The notes: generated by a model not told the origin, from the sequence alone. DNA of 64,000 nt from Prevotella sp. (GCA_017475265.1 JAFVFY010000071.1:1-64000); one strand, 5' to 3'. Counted from the first letter of the stretch, positions 24,484-33,241 are shown. Program-made: numbers and translations.

Positions 24484-27400
24484 TTAGGAGTAGGCTTGGA
24501 TTAGCTGGCTGAAAAGGGCGTTGTGACGCAGTATTTGCGGGTTGCCTACCATGATCATCTGTTTTCTTGCCCTTGTGAGGGCCACGTTGAGCTTTCGGTC
24601 TATGACGTGGCCGTGCTCGTCGGTGTAGCAGCTGGCGGTGAGGAAGTCCAGCTGGTAAAGGTGAGTGACGGCAAAGGAATAGATGATGACATCACGCTGA
24701 GAACCTTGGAAACGTTCCACGGTATCAATGGAGATGTTGAGGAGGTCGTCGATTTGAGATTTGAGATTTGAGGTTTGAGATTTGAGGTTTTCCAGTTCGG
24801 CACGAATGGCGGCAATCTGACTGCGGTAGGGAACAATAACACCCACCGTCTTGTCTGTGTCGAAGCGGTCGCCGTAGAAACGGTGGATGCGGCGCAGGAG
24901 GTCGGCAACGAGGCGGGCCTCAGAAAACGCAGACCCCACCCCCGACCCCTCCCCTACAAGGGGAGGAGAGTAGTTTGACTCCTTATTTGTTTTTATGAAT
25001 AACACGCGGCGGCTCTTCAGTAGGTCGTCGAGTGGATCTTGTGCGGGAACGTCGTAGTCGAGGCTCGTGGCCTTCTGATGGGCAACGGGAACGGGCAGCA
25101 GATGACTGTCGTAGAACTGCTGGCTTGGGAACAGTGCCACCTCGGGGTGCATACGACCCTGATGAGTTAGCGTACCAATAAACTGACTACGTCCCTGGCT
25201 CAACTCCCACTGGTAGAGCCGCTGGAAGAGCGACTGGCGACAGTCGGTAAGGCCGATGGCACGTAGCTGAGGCTCGCTGACGACGCTGTCCTGCTCGCCC
25301 TGCTGCACCACTGCGGGCAGCTGCTTGTGGTCGCCAATGAGCACGAAGCGGTCTATACAATCGCTAGCAAGGAGGCCTATCAGACCTGGTTCGAGAATCT
25401 GAGATGCTTCGTCGACGATGGCCAGCGAAAAATGCTTGATGTCGAAGATGAAGGGACGGGCCAGCAACATCGACGTGGTGGAGACAATGATAGGGGTGCG
25501 TTCCAAGAGGATTTGCTGACCGTCGAGGGTTGGGGTTGTTGCGACTGAGTCGCAACATACAGAACCAAGGAGGCGGTTCCTGAAGCGCGGGTCGCAGGAG
25601 GCAGCATTTCCCAGACGCAGATACTCGAAGCCAGCGGTTTCGAGCATGTCACAGATTTCATCAACGGCACGGTTGGTGTAGGCGGTGAGAAGGAGAGAGG
25701 GATGATGGGTGTTGGTTATTTGATGTAGGGGTAGCCCCCCCTGCCAGCCCGCCAGTTCCTCCTGAACCATGAAACGTAGGGCCATGGAGGTCTTGCCCGT
25801 GCCAGGAGGGCCAACAAGAAGGAAATAGTCGCGGGCCTGACCGATGCGTTGGAGGATGTCGTCGTAGTGGGGGTTGTAACTTTGCGACAGCTGTATCGAC
25901 GTGTCAGCCTGTGGCTCGCGCTGTCCTAAGAGGAGTGCACGGCGCGAAGGGTCGGCAGTGGCAAACTGGAAGAGACTGCGGATGTTGCCCGCTGTTCCAG
26001 CATCACTGCCGCCGTGTTCTATGGCCCAAGGGCGGTCGTTGTTGAAGACGGCAGCATTCTGCTGGCCATCGGTGAGGATAACGGTGAGGCAACCATCGGC
26101 GATGTTGCTCAGTGTACCCTTGTAGAGGATGGCACGGCGCACGTCGGGCTGGCCGTCGTACTGGTAGATGTAGACCATGTCGCCACGACGGAAATTGGAA
26201 ACCCCTGTCAGGTGTGTTGAGGCAGTGTCGCAACTAAAAGAACATAGCGTAATGAGGTCGTAGCTGCCGTCGGGGGCTGTGCGCTGGGTCTCGGCAATGG
26301 TGAGACCGAGGTAGATGTTTCCCGTCTCCAACTTCTCGTCGAGGGGCATGAGCCAAAGGTCACTGGCGGCCCCACTGCTGTGGTGCAGACGCTGCTCACT
26401 ACTGCCCAGGCGGGCGGCCACCTGCTCACGGTAGACGAAGGTCATCATGCGCTCCACATAGAGACGCTCTATGGAATTAAGAGTTGAGAGTTGAGCGTTG
26501 AGGGTTGAGAGTTCAGGCAGCACGTAGCGGTGGAAGTAGCCGTCGCGGGGAACGTCCTTATAGATGGTATCGGCATTGAGCAGCGGCAGGATGCGGCTGA
26601 AACCGTCGCGGGCGATAAGCAGCTCCGTGGCCACGATTTGGTTGCGCAGCTTCAAGGCCTCACGCAGCAGCGTGCGGTAGTAGTTCACGGCAAGCAGACC
26701 ACGGGAGGCCTCATAGCGTGAATAGAGCAAACGAGTATCTACCTCGCGGTCGCCACGTTGGAAATTATAACGCAGGGTGGCGTAGTAGAGCAAGAGCTGC
26801 ACGTAGTGAGCCTCCAACTGAAGACCATGGCTGTCGTGGCTCTGGTACTCTATCTTCATGTTCTTGCCCGACTTCTGCTCCACGAGAAGGCTCATGTCGG
26901 TGGTCATCAGGTCTACGCGGCCCTGCAAGCCCAGCTGTTCGCAGACGAAGGAAGGCTCCAAGAGGAAGCCGCCGTGTCCCTGGGCCTCGGCTTGTAGGAT
27001 GTCTACAGCCTCGGCGATGTTCGTCATCTGCCGCTGGGCATCCCGTTTGAACTTCACAGGGTCGAAGTCGGGACAGGCCAAATAGCGGAGGATGTCCTCA
27101 CGGAAAGCCCTTTTCAGAGCAGCGGACAACGTACAACGTTCATGGGCGCGCTGCACCTCTACCCTTTCCTCGCAGGGTTGCACATCATCTTTTCCCCTCC
27201 CCTCGCAGGGTTGAACATCATCTTCTCCCCTCCCCTCACTGGGGAGGGGCTGGGGGTGGGGTTCAGAACTATGAACCAACAAGTCAAGCGCCACGCCAGC
27301 AAAGTTACCGAGCAGAGCAGCCTGATTGTTGACACGAGGCTTCAAGCGGTTTAAAGTATAAAGAAGAGGATGATGACCATAGGAGGTGAAGCAGGTGGCC

Positions 27401-28092
27401 AGCGAAGAGATGTCAATAAGGAAATCTGGCTCGACAATAATGATGGTAGGGGTGACCATCCCCCTTGACCATTGACCATTGACCATTGACCATTGACCAT
27501 TAGCCGTTGAACTCGCAACATGGCAGTCCAGGAGGTTAAGCTGCATACCCGGACGCAGAATTTTGCGTAAATAGGAGAAGTCACGGCCCTGCTCAGTGGT
27601 GCCATAGTCAATGGTGATGGTGCCTTCTTCGGTGTCGGCCCAGATGGTGCTGTCATCGTTGTGATGCACGATGCAGCGCACATAACGTTTGTTGATTTTC
27701 AGGCCTTTCTCCCGTAGGCGAGGCGCAGGCGGAAGCTTACGGCGCAGGCTGCCCGGCACATCCTCATGAAAGACGGCAGAGATGAAGAGAGAGACGGCAC
27801 GCACGTCGTAGAGCCACTCGCTAGGGGACGGGGATTGCAAATCCCCTATTACAGAACTTGAAGTATTACGGCGTGCCGTCTGAATCTCCTGTCGCTCTTC
27901 GTCGCTGATACCCAGCCGACGGCAAAGGAAGTCTATCTGCGAAAAGAGGTTGCCAAAGGCCCCGCGCTCGCTGCTGCAGCCTTTTGCCGCCGTTAGCGAC
28001 AAAATCTCATGCAGTTGGTGGCGCGAGACCTCTGGCGACGAATCATGCGAGACCAGTCGCTCGCAGATGTCATACAGTTCCTTGGCCTCCAT
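24484..28092 (-). CDS. Dna2-like fusion of PD-(D/E)XK nuclease and SF1 helicase
   Basis: A 1202-residue protein. A PD-(D/E)XK nuclease core is visible as GRVDLM (D394) and VEQKSGK (E405, K407), like the Cas4/RecB nuclease module of Dna2. The C-terminal part is an SF1B helicase: Walker A GPPGTGKT (K767), LAIVDEASQ, LIGDHKQLPAV, VERFQGSQRDVIIYSF and NVALTRARKQMIMVG. It lacks the four Cys residues of iron-sulphur Cas4/Dna2 as far as I can see around the nuclease. Five repeat insertions are translated within it (27465, 27169, 26478, 24930, 24751). The ATG at 28092 overlaps the GH97 TGA stop by one base, so translation is coupled to a glycosidase gene, an odd pairing. The role is inferred as DNA repair or end processing. 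Confidence 0.85.
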   Translation of the reverse strand: MEAKELYDICERLVSHDSSPEVSRHQLHEILSLTAAKGCSSERGAFGNLFSQIDFLCRRLGISDEERQEIQTARRNTSSSVIGDLQSPSPSEWLYDVRAVSLFISAVFHEDVPGSLRRKLPPAPRLREKGLKINKRYVRCIVHHNDDSTIWADTEEGTITIDYGTTEQGRDFSYLRKILRPGMQLNLLDCHVASSTANGQWSMVNGQWSRGMVTPTIIIVEPDFLIDISSLATCFTSYGHHPLLYTLNRLKPRVNNQAALLGNFAGVALDLLVHSSEPHPQPLPSEGRGEDDVQPCEGRGKDDVQPCEERVEVQRAHERCTLSAALKRAFREDILRYLACPDFDPVKFKRDAQRQMTNIAEAVDILQAEAQGHGGFLLEPSFVCEQLGLQGRVDLMTTDMSLLVEQKSGKNMKIEYQSHDSHGLQLEAHYVQLLLYYATLRYNFQRGDREVDTRLLYSRYEASRGLLAVNYYRTLLREALKLRNQIVATELLIARDGFSRILPLLNADTIYKDVPRDGYFHRYVLPELSTLNAQLSTLNSIERLYVERMMTFVYREQVAARLGSSEQRLHHSSGAASDLWLMPLDEKLETGNIYLGLTIAETQRTAPDGSYDLITLCSFSCDTASTHLTGVSNFRRGDMVYIYQYDGQPDVRRAILYKGTLSNIADGCLTVILTDGQQNAAVFNNDRPWAIEHGGSDAGTAGNIRSLFQFATADPSRRALLLGQREPQADTSIQLSQSYNPHYDDILQRIGQARDYFLLVGPPGTGKTSMALRFMVQEELAGWQGGLPLHQITNTHHPSLLLTAYTNRAVDEICDMLETAGFEYLRLGNAASCDPRFRNRLLGSVCCDSVATTPTLDGQQILLERTPIIVSTTSMLLARPFIFDIKHFSLAIVDEASQILEPGLIGLLASDCIDRFVLIGDHKQLPAVVQQGEQDSVVSEPQLRAIGLTDCRQSLFQRLYQWELSQGRSQFIGTLTHQGRMHPEVALFPSQQFYDSHLLPVPVAHQKATSLDYDVPAQDPLDDLLKSRRVLFIKTNKESNYSPPLVGEGSGVGSAFSEARLVADLLRRIHRFYGDRFDTDKTVGVIVPYRSQIAAIRAELENLKSQTSNLKSQIDDLLNISIDTVERFQGSQRDVIIYSFAVTHLYQLDFLTASCYTDEHGHVIDRKLNVALTRARKQMIMVGNPQILRHNALFSQLIQAYS
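24751..24791. repeat. In-frame GATTTGA heptamer array in the nuclease-helicase
   Basis: Units GATTTGA x3, GGTTTGA, GATTTGA, GGTTTT are read on the minus strand as NLKSQTSNLKSQIDD, in the linker between two helicase segments. Confidence 0.8.
24930..24976. repeat. In-frame GC-rich hairpin element in the nuclease-helicase
   Basis: CCCCTCCCCTACAAGGGGAGG forms a hairpin and is translated on the minus strand as NYSPPLVGEGSGVGSAF in a helicase loop. Confidence 0.8.
26478..26513. repeat. In-frame GAGTTGA heptamer array in the nuclease-helicase
   Basis: Units GAGTTGA, GAGTTGA, GCGTTGA, GGGTTGA, GAGTTCA are read on the minus strand as ELSTLNAQLSTLNS between nuclease and helicase halves. Confidence 0.8.
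27169..27272. repeat. In-frame GC-rich element with 33-bp tandem copies
   Basis: CTCGCAGGGTTG begins at 27169 and 27202 and a variant begins at 27235, an exact 33-bp (11-codon) period, followed by CCCTCACTGGGGAGGGGCTG and a G-rich tail. The translated minus strand gives repeated DDVQPCE-type peptides after PHPQPLPSEGRGE. It shows an inserted element that has itself expanded in codon multiples. Confidence 0.85.
27465..27501. repeat. In-frame ATTGACC heptamer array in the nuclease-helicase
   Basis: Five nearly perfect TTGACCA units are read on the minus strand as ANGQWSMVNGQWS, in the N-terminal region of the protein. Confidence 0.85.
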
Positions 28093-30185
28093 CAATCGTT
28101 AACAGAGGTGACGACAAAGGCTCCATTTTGGGGGATGGTGACGGCGATGTCCTTGGATTTAAAAACTGAGGGCTGGGCCTTACCGTTAAGTTGGGCGTCG
28201 TCGGTATAGGTGATGACGTTTGCCCCTTTTGCAAAGAAGGGGTTGAGGTCGAGTTTCGTCGTCACGGACTGTTCCTGGGCGTTAATGCCTACGACGTACC
28301 ACTGGTTGCCCGCACGGCGGGCCATGATGACGTAGCGACCAGGATAACCGTCGATGAAACAAGTCTCGTCCCAGTTCGTGGGCACGGCCTTCATGAACTC
28401 CACAGCCCATTCGGGAGCATCCTGCAGGTTGTTGGGAGCCATGGCGAAGTGCTGCACACTACTTTGGAAGAGCACTGCCGTGGCAAGGGCAAAAACATCG
28501 CTGGTGCGGCGCGTGGTGCCGTGCTCGTTGTCCTTGTTATAGTGCTTGTTCAGCGTGGAACCGCCGAAGTCCATCGAGGCCACTGTGTTGCGGATGAAGG
28601 GGTGTATGCAGGCGTTGAAGGCCTCAGCGTCGCAAGCTCCCTGACCGAAGTGCAGGTTCTCAGAGGCGAGCACGGCCTCGGCAGCCACAAAGTTGGGGTA
28701 CATGCGCTCCCATCCACGGGGCAGGGTGCAGCCGTGGAAGATTACCTGCAAACCGAAGTCGTTGGCGTCGGTAAGGATGTCCTCGTAGAGCTGCATCATC
28801 GGCTGCTTGTCGCCTCCGAAGAAGTCCACCTTGATGCCGAGTATGCCGTTCTTCTGCATCCAAGCCATCTCAGCGCGACGGGCGGCACTCTTGTCCAGCT
28901 TGTGGCGAGGCCCTTGCGGCGCGTCGTTCCAGGCGCCGTTGCTGTTGTACCAAAGGAAGAGACCCACGCCTCGCGACTGGGCATAGCGCGACAGCTCGGC
29001 CATCTTCTCGTAACCGATCTGCGTGTCCCAAAGCGCATCGACAAGCACCGAGCGCCAGCCCATGGCGGCAGAGAAGTCGATGTAACGCTTTTGCTCGTCA
29101 AAGTTGCACGAGGCATCCATGCCGATAATCCACGACCAGGAGCCCTTGCCGTAGCTGTAGTCCTTCGAGGCCTTGTACTTCGGTTGCACGAGGTCGTTGG
29201 CGATGGTGGTCTCCACGATGGGTTTCAGCGTAGTGCCGAGGGTGATGGTACGCCAAGGTGTTTCGCAGGGCAGGCTCACGGCAGCGGTTGTCGAGCCGTG
29301 GCCGTTCATCTCGTCCGCTTGGGGGAAGCCGATGGTGTAGGAGGTGGGGAGTTGAGGAGATGAGGAGTTGAGTAAACGGCAACCCACATAGTTGCCGTCG
29401 GTGCCAGTCTCAGAGATGAGCACCCAGATTCCCGTCTCACCAGATGGGGATGATTTGGACTTGCGGGCTATAGAAGCCCCCTCGGGGGCCGTAGGGGGGG
29501 CCATCTTGAAGAGGCACGGGAACGTATACCCCTCGCCCCAGCCGTTCTTGCCGGGCTGATCATCGAGGGTGTAGCCAGTCTCGTAGGAAGGGGCTGTGCG
29601 GGCGAAGCCAGTCATGGGCTTCATCTGCGGACAGAGGAAGGTGGTGGTGCCATTGGGGAGCATGAAGCCAGTGGCCTCGCTCTCGATGACGGCTGCCAAC
29701 GTCTCGCCGCCGCGTACTTTCTTCGGATAAATCTTATAGCGAAAGGCCACGTCGCGGCCTGTCACGCGGAAGATGACGTCGAGCGCCAGACGGTTAGGCT
29801 GACGCTCACCGCCGACTTTCTCAAAGTGGCAGACAGCCTCAGTGGCATCGTACTTCACATGGCTCTGCTTCCACGTCTTCAGCCAGTATTCGTCGCTGAA
29901 GGTTCTGACCTCACAGTCCTTCAACGTGAGGCCCTGCGTGAGATCCTCGAAGATAGCTTTCAAGCCCAGCGGCGAGCGCTCGATGACGGTTACGCCATCA
30001 AGGCTCACCTGATAGGTGGGCCGTCCGTCACGGTCGTCAACCTCTACGATGACCTTTCCGTCGGGACTGGTAATCTGCTGACTGGCACTTGCGGTGGCAA
30101 GACTGCCAACCAGTACTGAACATACTAAAACAATTCTTGCGAGCAGACTGCCGCCCGCATGGTCTTTACGGTTGTTTCTATCCAT
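28092..30185 (-). CDS. GH97 glycoside hydrolase, retaining (alpha-galactosidase-like) subgroup
   Basis: A 697-residue exported enzyme with signal peptide LLARIVLVCSVLVGSLATASA after a charged N terminus. It has the GH97 N-terminal beta-sandwich (SPDGKVIVEVDDRDGRPTYQ), the catalytic barrel with GWRSVLVDALWDTQIGYEKM and GLFLWYNSNGAWND, and a C-terminal domain. GIKVDFFGGDKQ carries Asp454 at the nucleophile position of the retaining subgroup (alpha-galactosidases), where inverting SusB-type alpha-glucosidases have no Asp. Two repeat insertions are translated near residues 228-248 (PPTAPEGASIARKSKSSPSG) and 271-279. It is coupled to the downstream nuclease-helicase gene through an overlapping TGATG. 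Confidence 0.93.
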   Translation of the reverse strand: MDRNNRKDHAGGSLLARIVLVCSVLVGSLATASASQQITSPDGKVIVEVDDRDGRPTYQVSLDGVTVIERSPLGLKAIFEDLTQGLTLKDCEVRTFSDEYWLKTWKQSHVKYDATEAVCHFEKVGGERQPNRLALDVIFRVTGRDVAFRYKIYPKKVRGGETLAAVIESEATGFMLPNGTTTFLCPQMKPMTGFARTAPSYETGYTLDDQPGKNGWGEGYTFPCLFKMAPPTAPEGASIARKSKSSPSGETGIWVLISETGTDGNYVGCRLLNSSSPQLPTSYTIGFPQADEMNGHGSTTAAVSLPCETPWRTITLGTTLKPIVETTIANDLVQPKYKASKDYSYGKGSWSWIIGMDASCNFDEQKRYIDFSAAMGWRSVLVDALWDTQIGYEKMAELSRYAQSRGVGLFLWYNSNGAWNDAPQGPRHKLDKSAARRAEMAWMQKNGILGIKVDFFGGDKQPMMQLYEDILTDANDFGLQVIFHGCTLPRGWERMYPNFVAAEAVLASENLHFGQGACDAEAFNACIHPFIRNTVASMDFGGSTLNKHYNKDNEHGTTRRTSDVFALATAVLFQSSVQHFAMAPNNLQDAPEWAVEFMKAVPTNWDETCFIDGYPGRYVIMARRAGNQWYVVGINAQEQSVTTKLDLNPFFAKGANVITYTDDAQLNGKAQPSVFKSKDIAVTIPQNGAFVVTSVND
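29350..29372. repeat. In-frame GAGTTGA-type array in the GH97 gene
   Basis: GAGTTGAGGAGATGAGGAGTTGAG-like units are read on the minus strand as LNSSSPQLPTS. It is a short, degenerate member of the heptamer family. Confidence 0.55.
29436..29502. repeat. In-frame GC-rich palindromic element in the GH97 gene
   Basis: The element contains GCCCCCTCGGGGGC (29476-29489) and a G-rich run, with flanking CCAGATGGGG and GGCCATC. It encodes the APPTAPEGASIARKSKSSPS segment inside the N-terminal sandwich. It differs in sequence from the CCCCTCCC family. Confidence 0.6.
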
Positions 30186-30258
30186 CTTACTATTAGTTTT
30201 TATGTCATTCTATGGGATTCTACTACATTAAGTGTTGTCCATGGAAAATTATACCAAT

Positions 30259-30345
30259 CTATTTTGCGTACAGTCGAGGACTTTTTGCGTATAGGCTCAA
30301 TGTATTTTGCGTATAGGCGTAAGGTATTTTGCGTATAGGCAAAAC
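30259..30345. repeat. 22-bp tandem repeat (TATTTTGCGTATAGGC)
   Basis: Four units have TTTTGCG at 30262, 30283, 30305 and 30327 (spacings 21, 22, 22). It fills the 180-bp gap between the PPTase gene end and the GH97 start. No ORF, no spacer-like unique sequence. Confidence 0.85.
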
Positions 30346-30365
30346 GGAAAAGATACGGTCAGAGT

Positions 30366-30962
30366 CTACAGTTCCTCTACAGCCCATGTGAGAATATAGT
30401 CCGGAGCTAGTATGACATGTACGGTCACCTGTTTGCTCCGCTTCATGTTCTCCAGTTTCAGTTCGTTCCCGTCAGGAGGTGCTACGGCACGCATATCGAA
30501 ATACGCCAGGTTGTCATCAGAGTGAAGCTTGTAGAGCGTTTCCTTGGCACACCACAGCACGAGCATCTGCTCTGTTGTTTCAGCCATTTCATCAGGGCGG
30601 ATATAGTGCGAGGCAATCTTTGCCACCCGGTCTGAACGGTACTCAATGTCCACGCCCACGGCCTTTTCCTTCGAAAGCATCAGCACGGCATAGCCTTTTG
30701 TGTGGCTGATGCTCACCTGCCACCCTTCTACTATGGGTTGTCCGCTTTCCGCATGGTCTATGCGCAACTTCGGATCGCCAGTCATTGCCAGCAACAAGGC
30801 ACGCACACAGAGAAATTCCTTCTGACGCGCTGGATACTTGTAGGGCATCTCCAAAAGACGCAGATGGGGGAAGCCTGAGAGCAGTTCCTCAGGCTCCTCC
30901 TCCATGCGCCATAGTCCTAGGCATACGCCCTTACACACTTCCTCTATACTAATCAGCGCCAT
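30366..30962 (-). CDS. 4'-phosphopantetheinyl transferase (Sfp type)
   Basis: This 198-residue enzyme would transfer phosphopantetheine from CoA to a carrier protein. The three family motifs are present: WQVSISHTKGYAVLMLS (about 79-95), AVGVDIEY (magnesium-binding, about 100-107) and LWCAKETLYKL (about 133-143). Its length is that of the compact Bacteroidetes Sfp-like enzymes. It starts 3 bp after the GH43 gene stops, so the two are co-transcribed, though no functional link is obvious. No acyl carrier or polyketide gene is nearby. Confidence 0.93.
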   Translation of the reverse strand: MALISIEEVCKGVCLGLWRMEEEPEELLSGFPHLRLLEMPYKYPARQKEFLCVRALLLAMTGDPKLRIDHAESGQPIVEGWQVSISHTKGYAVLMLSKEKAVGVDIEYRSDRVAKIASHYIRPDEMAETTEQMLVLWCAKETLYKLHSDDNLAYFDMRAVAPPDGNELKLENMKRSKQVTVHVILAPDYILTWAVEEL

Positions 30963-30965
30963 TCT

Positions 30966-31997
30966 TTAGTCGTTCACTACCTTCTTGATGGTGCCGTCCT
31001 CGTTGTAGAACAGGCGCTGCACCTTCAGCGAGCGCAGGTGGGTGATGTCGTTGGAGGGCACGCAGTCGTGGTAGAACAGGTACCACTGGCCCTTATACTC
31101 CACGATACTGTGGTGCGTGGTCCAGCCCACGACGGGGTCGAGGATGACACCCTGATAGGTGAAGGGACCGTAGGGGTTGTCGCCAATGGCATAGCAGAGG
31201 AAGTGGCTGTCACCAGTGCTGTACGAGAAGTAGTACTTGCCGTTGTACTTGTGCATCCACGATGCCTCGAAGAAGCGGTGCGGGTCGCCGGCCTTCAGGG
31301 GCTGGCCGTCCTTGTCGAGGATAACAACGGCACGGGGTGCCTCGGCAAACTGCAGCACGTCGTCGCTCATGCGCACCACGCCGCTGTTAATTGCGGGAGC
31401 ATCGGGCTTTGCGAAGAGTTGTGTCTTATGGTCGGGAGCCGGGCCAAGGTCGATGAGTCCATTGTCCTCGCCATACTTACCAGCAACGGGAGCCAAACCG
31501 CCAGGAATGGGTCGCCACCACTGCAACTGACCGCCCCAGAGGCCGCCGAAGTAGCAATAAATCTGACCATCGTCATCCTTGAACATGCAGGGGTCGATGC
31601 TGAACGAGCCACGGATGGGGGCATCCTGCGGGATGAACGGGCCTTCGGGCTTGTCGGCAATAGCCACACCTAGGTGGAACACACCGTCGTAGCCCTTGGC
31701 AGAGAAGATAAGGTAGTACTTACCGTCTTTCTCGACAACGTCGTTGTCCCACATCTGCTTCTCGGCCCACTTCACTTGATCAACATCGAGAATCACGCCG
31801 TGGTCGGTGGCATCATCGTTCTCCACATCGTTCCATGACAGTACGTGGTAGTCGCGCATCTGGAAGTGTCCACCGTCATCGTCGAAGCACTCTCCAGCAT
31901 CCCAGTCGTGGCTGGGATAGACGTACAGACGTCCGTTAAACACGTTAGCCGAAGGGTCGGCCATGTAATCACTCGGGAAAAGATACCTTGGTTTCAT
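30966..31997 (-). CDS. GH43 glycoside hydrolase, cytoplasmic
   Basis: A 343-residue five-bladed beta-propeller enzyme with no signal peptide. The expected acidic residues are in DYMADPSANVF (base Asp, residue 14), GSFSIDPCMFKDDDG (Asp modulator, about 134) and HRFFEASWMHKYNGKYYFSY (acid Glu, about 242). GH43 members act as beta-xylosidases or alpha-arabinofuranosidases. The neighbouring GH10 xylanase and pentoside symporter make intracellular xylo- or arabinoxylo-oligosaccharides the likely substrate. The start MKPRYLFPSDYMADPS is the usual compact one for this group. Confidence 0.92.
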   Translation of the reverse strand: MKPRYLFPSDYMADPSANVFNGRLYVYPSHDWDAGECFDDDGGHFQMRDYHVLSWNDVENDDATDHGVILDVDQVKWAEKQMWDNDVVEKDGKYYLIFSAKGYDGVFHLGVAIADKPEGPFIPQDAPIRGSFSIDPCMFKDDDGQIYCYFGGLWGGQLQWWRPIPGGLAPVAGKYGEDNGLIDLGPAPDHKTQLFAKPDAPAINSGVVRMSDDVLQFAEAPRAVVILDKDGQPLKAGDPHRFFEASWMHKYNGKYYFSYSTGDSHFLCYAIGDNPYGPFTYQGVILDPVVGWTTHHSIVEYKGQWYLFYHDCVPSNDITHLRSLKVQRLFYNEDGTIKKVVND

Positions 31998-32044
31998 AGT
32001 TGTTTTGGGTTAAAGAGTTAATAATATGTTTTTATTTGTGGATA

Positions 32045-33241
32045 TTACAGTAGTTTCTCCAGTTCCTCCACTGGGGGTAGTAGTTTCTTCATTTTCTCGT
32101 TCATGTCGGCAGAAGTCTTGTAGGTGGCCACGCCCATAGGCTTGTCGTAGTCCTGGATGACGTACTCCACGAACTTCTTGTTGGCACTCTTGCAAAGCAG
32201 GATGCCGATGGAGGGGTTCTCGTTGGGCTTTCGCACTTCGTCATCGAGAATACGCAGATAGCCTGCCAGCTGGCCGAGGTAGGAAGTCTGGAAAGGACCG
32301 TCCTTCAACTCCACGCAGACGAGGGCAGACAGCTCGCGGTTGAAAAAAAGCAGGTCGGGGAACTGCTCCACACCAAATTTCTCCAAATGATACTGATTGC
32401 CCACGAAGGTGAAGTCACGACCGAAGGTCATAATGAAGTCTTTCACATTCTGAATGATGCCCTGCTCTATGACTCTTTCATCGCGGTCTTTTTCACGGAC
32501 GAACAGCTCCTCCGTATTGATGAAGTCGAGCAGATACTCATCCTTGAACATTGAGATGGCTCGGTAGGCCTGCAGGTTGCTGGGGATGGTCTTTCGGAAG
32601 TTATTGGGCAGCTCGCCTTGATGACTAAACAAATCATATTCCATCAACGCTTCCAATTCTTCCGTCTTTATTTTATAATCTGCGGTATATTGTATGTAGA
32701 ACTTGCGTTCCGCGTATGTTTTCACATGTGAAAGGATGGCTATATGATGCGTAAAGCTGATGCTGAGAAAGGCCACGACAGGAAAGTCTGACAAATTTAT
32801 TCGTTCCAATGAATGAATTTTGCTTTCATCTGTTAATTCGGCAGTTCGAACTGCCGAAATATTTGTTAATTCATCAGTTCGGACTGACGAATTGCTGTTA
32901 ATTTTTGTAAATTCGGCAGTTTGGACTGCCGAATTATCCTTCTCAAGGAAATTCCATTCCTCATAGAAAGTACGCATGTTCTTGATGTTTCGTGCCGAGA
33001 ACCCTTTCAGTCCCGGCAGTTCCTTCCTCAGCTGCTCGCTGATGGCCTCTATGGCGCCCTTTCCCCAGTTTTTCTTCCTCGTATTGGCAGACACATATCG
33101 TCCAATGCCGTAGTACAGGGCCAGTTGCTCCTGGTTTACGGCTCTCAGTGCCCGTTGCTGGCTCTGCAGTATGGCATCTTTTATTGCAAGAACCGCGCTG
33201 GCGAGTCCTGAGTCCAATCCTATTATACTTTCGTCTTCCAT
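32045..33241 (-). CDS. YhcG-type PD-(D/E)XK nuclease (DUF1016) with palindromic insertions
   Basis: This 398-residue protein has the two-part YhcG layout. The helical N-terminal domain (residues 1-105) has RALRAVNQEQLALYYGIGRY and FSARNIKNMRTFYEEW. The C-terminal nuclease has FPDLLFFNRELSALVCVELK (Asp...Glu-x-Lys) and GQLAGYLRILDDEV. Such proteins process branched DNA and are spread with restriction systems. Between the domains (about residues 103-145) three 22-26-bp palindromes are translated as SAVQTAEFT, SSVRTDELT and SAVRTAELT. The protein remains full-length, so the insert is a tolerated linker. It is placed between glycosidase genes, with no restriction-modification genes next to it. 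Confidence 0.9.
   Translation of the reverse strand: MEDESIIGLDSGLASAVLAIKDAILQSQQRALRAVNQEQLALYYGIGRYVSANTRKKNWGKGAIEAISEQLRKELPGLKGFSARNIKNMRTFYEEWNFLEKDNSAVQTAEFTKINSNSSVRTDELTNISAVRTAELTDESKIHSLERINLSDFPVVAFLSISFTHHIAILSHVKTYAERKFYIQYTADYKIKTEELEALMEYDLFSHQGELPNNFRKTIPSNLQAYRAISMFKDEYLLDFINTEELFVREKDRDERVIEQGIIQNVKDFIMTFGRDFTFVGNQYHLEKFGVEQFPDLLFFNRELSALVCVELKDGPFQTSYLGQLAGYLRILDDEVRKPNENPSIGILLCKSANKKFVEYVIQDYDKPMGVATYKTSADMNEKMKKLLPPVEELEKLL
32835..32936. repeat. Three in-frame palindromes in the YhcG-type gene
   Basis: The first copy contains a perfect 22-bp palindrome (32837-32858, half-site TTCGGCAGTTC). Related palindromes start at 32868 and 32910. The copy-to-copy distances, 33 and 42 bp, are both codon multiples. 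Confidence 0.9.
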
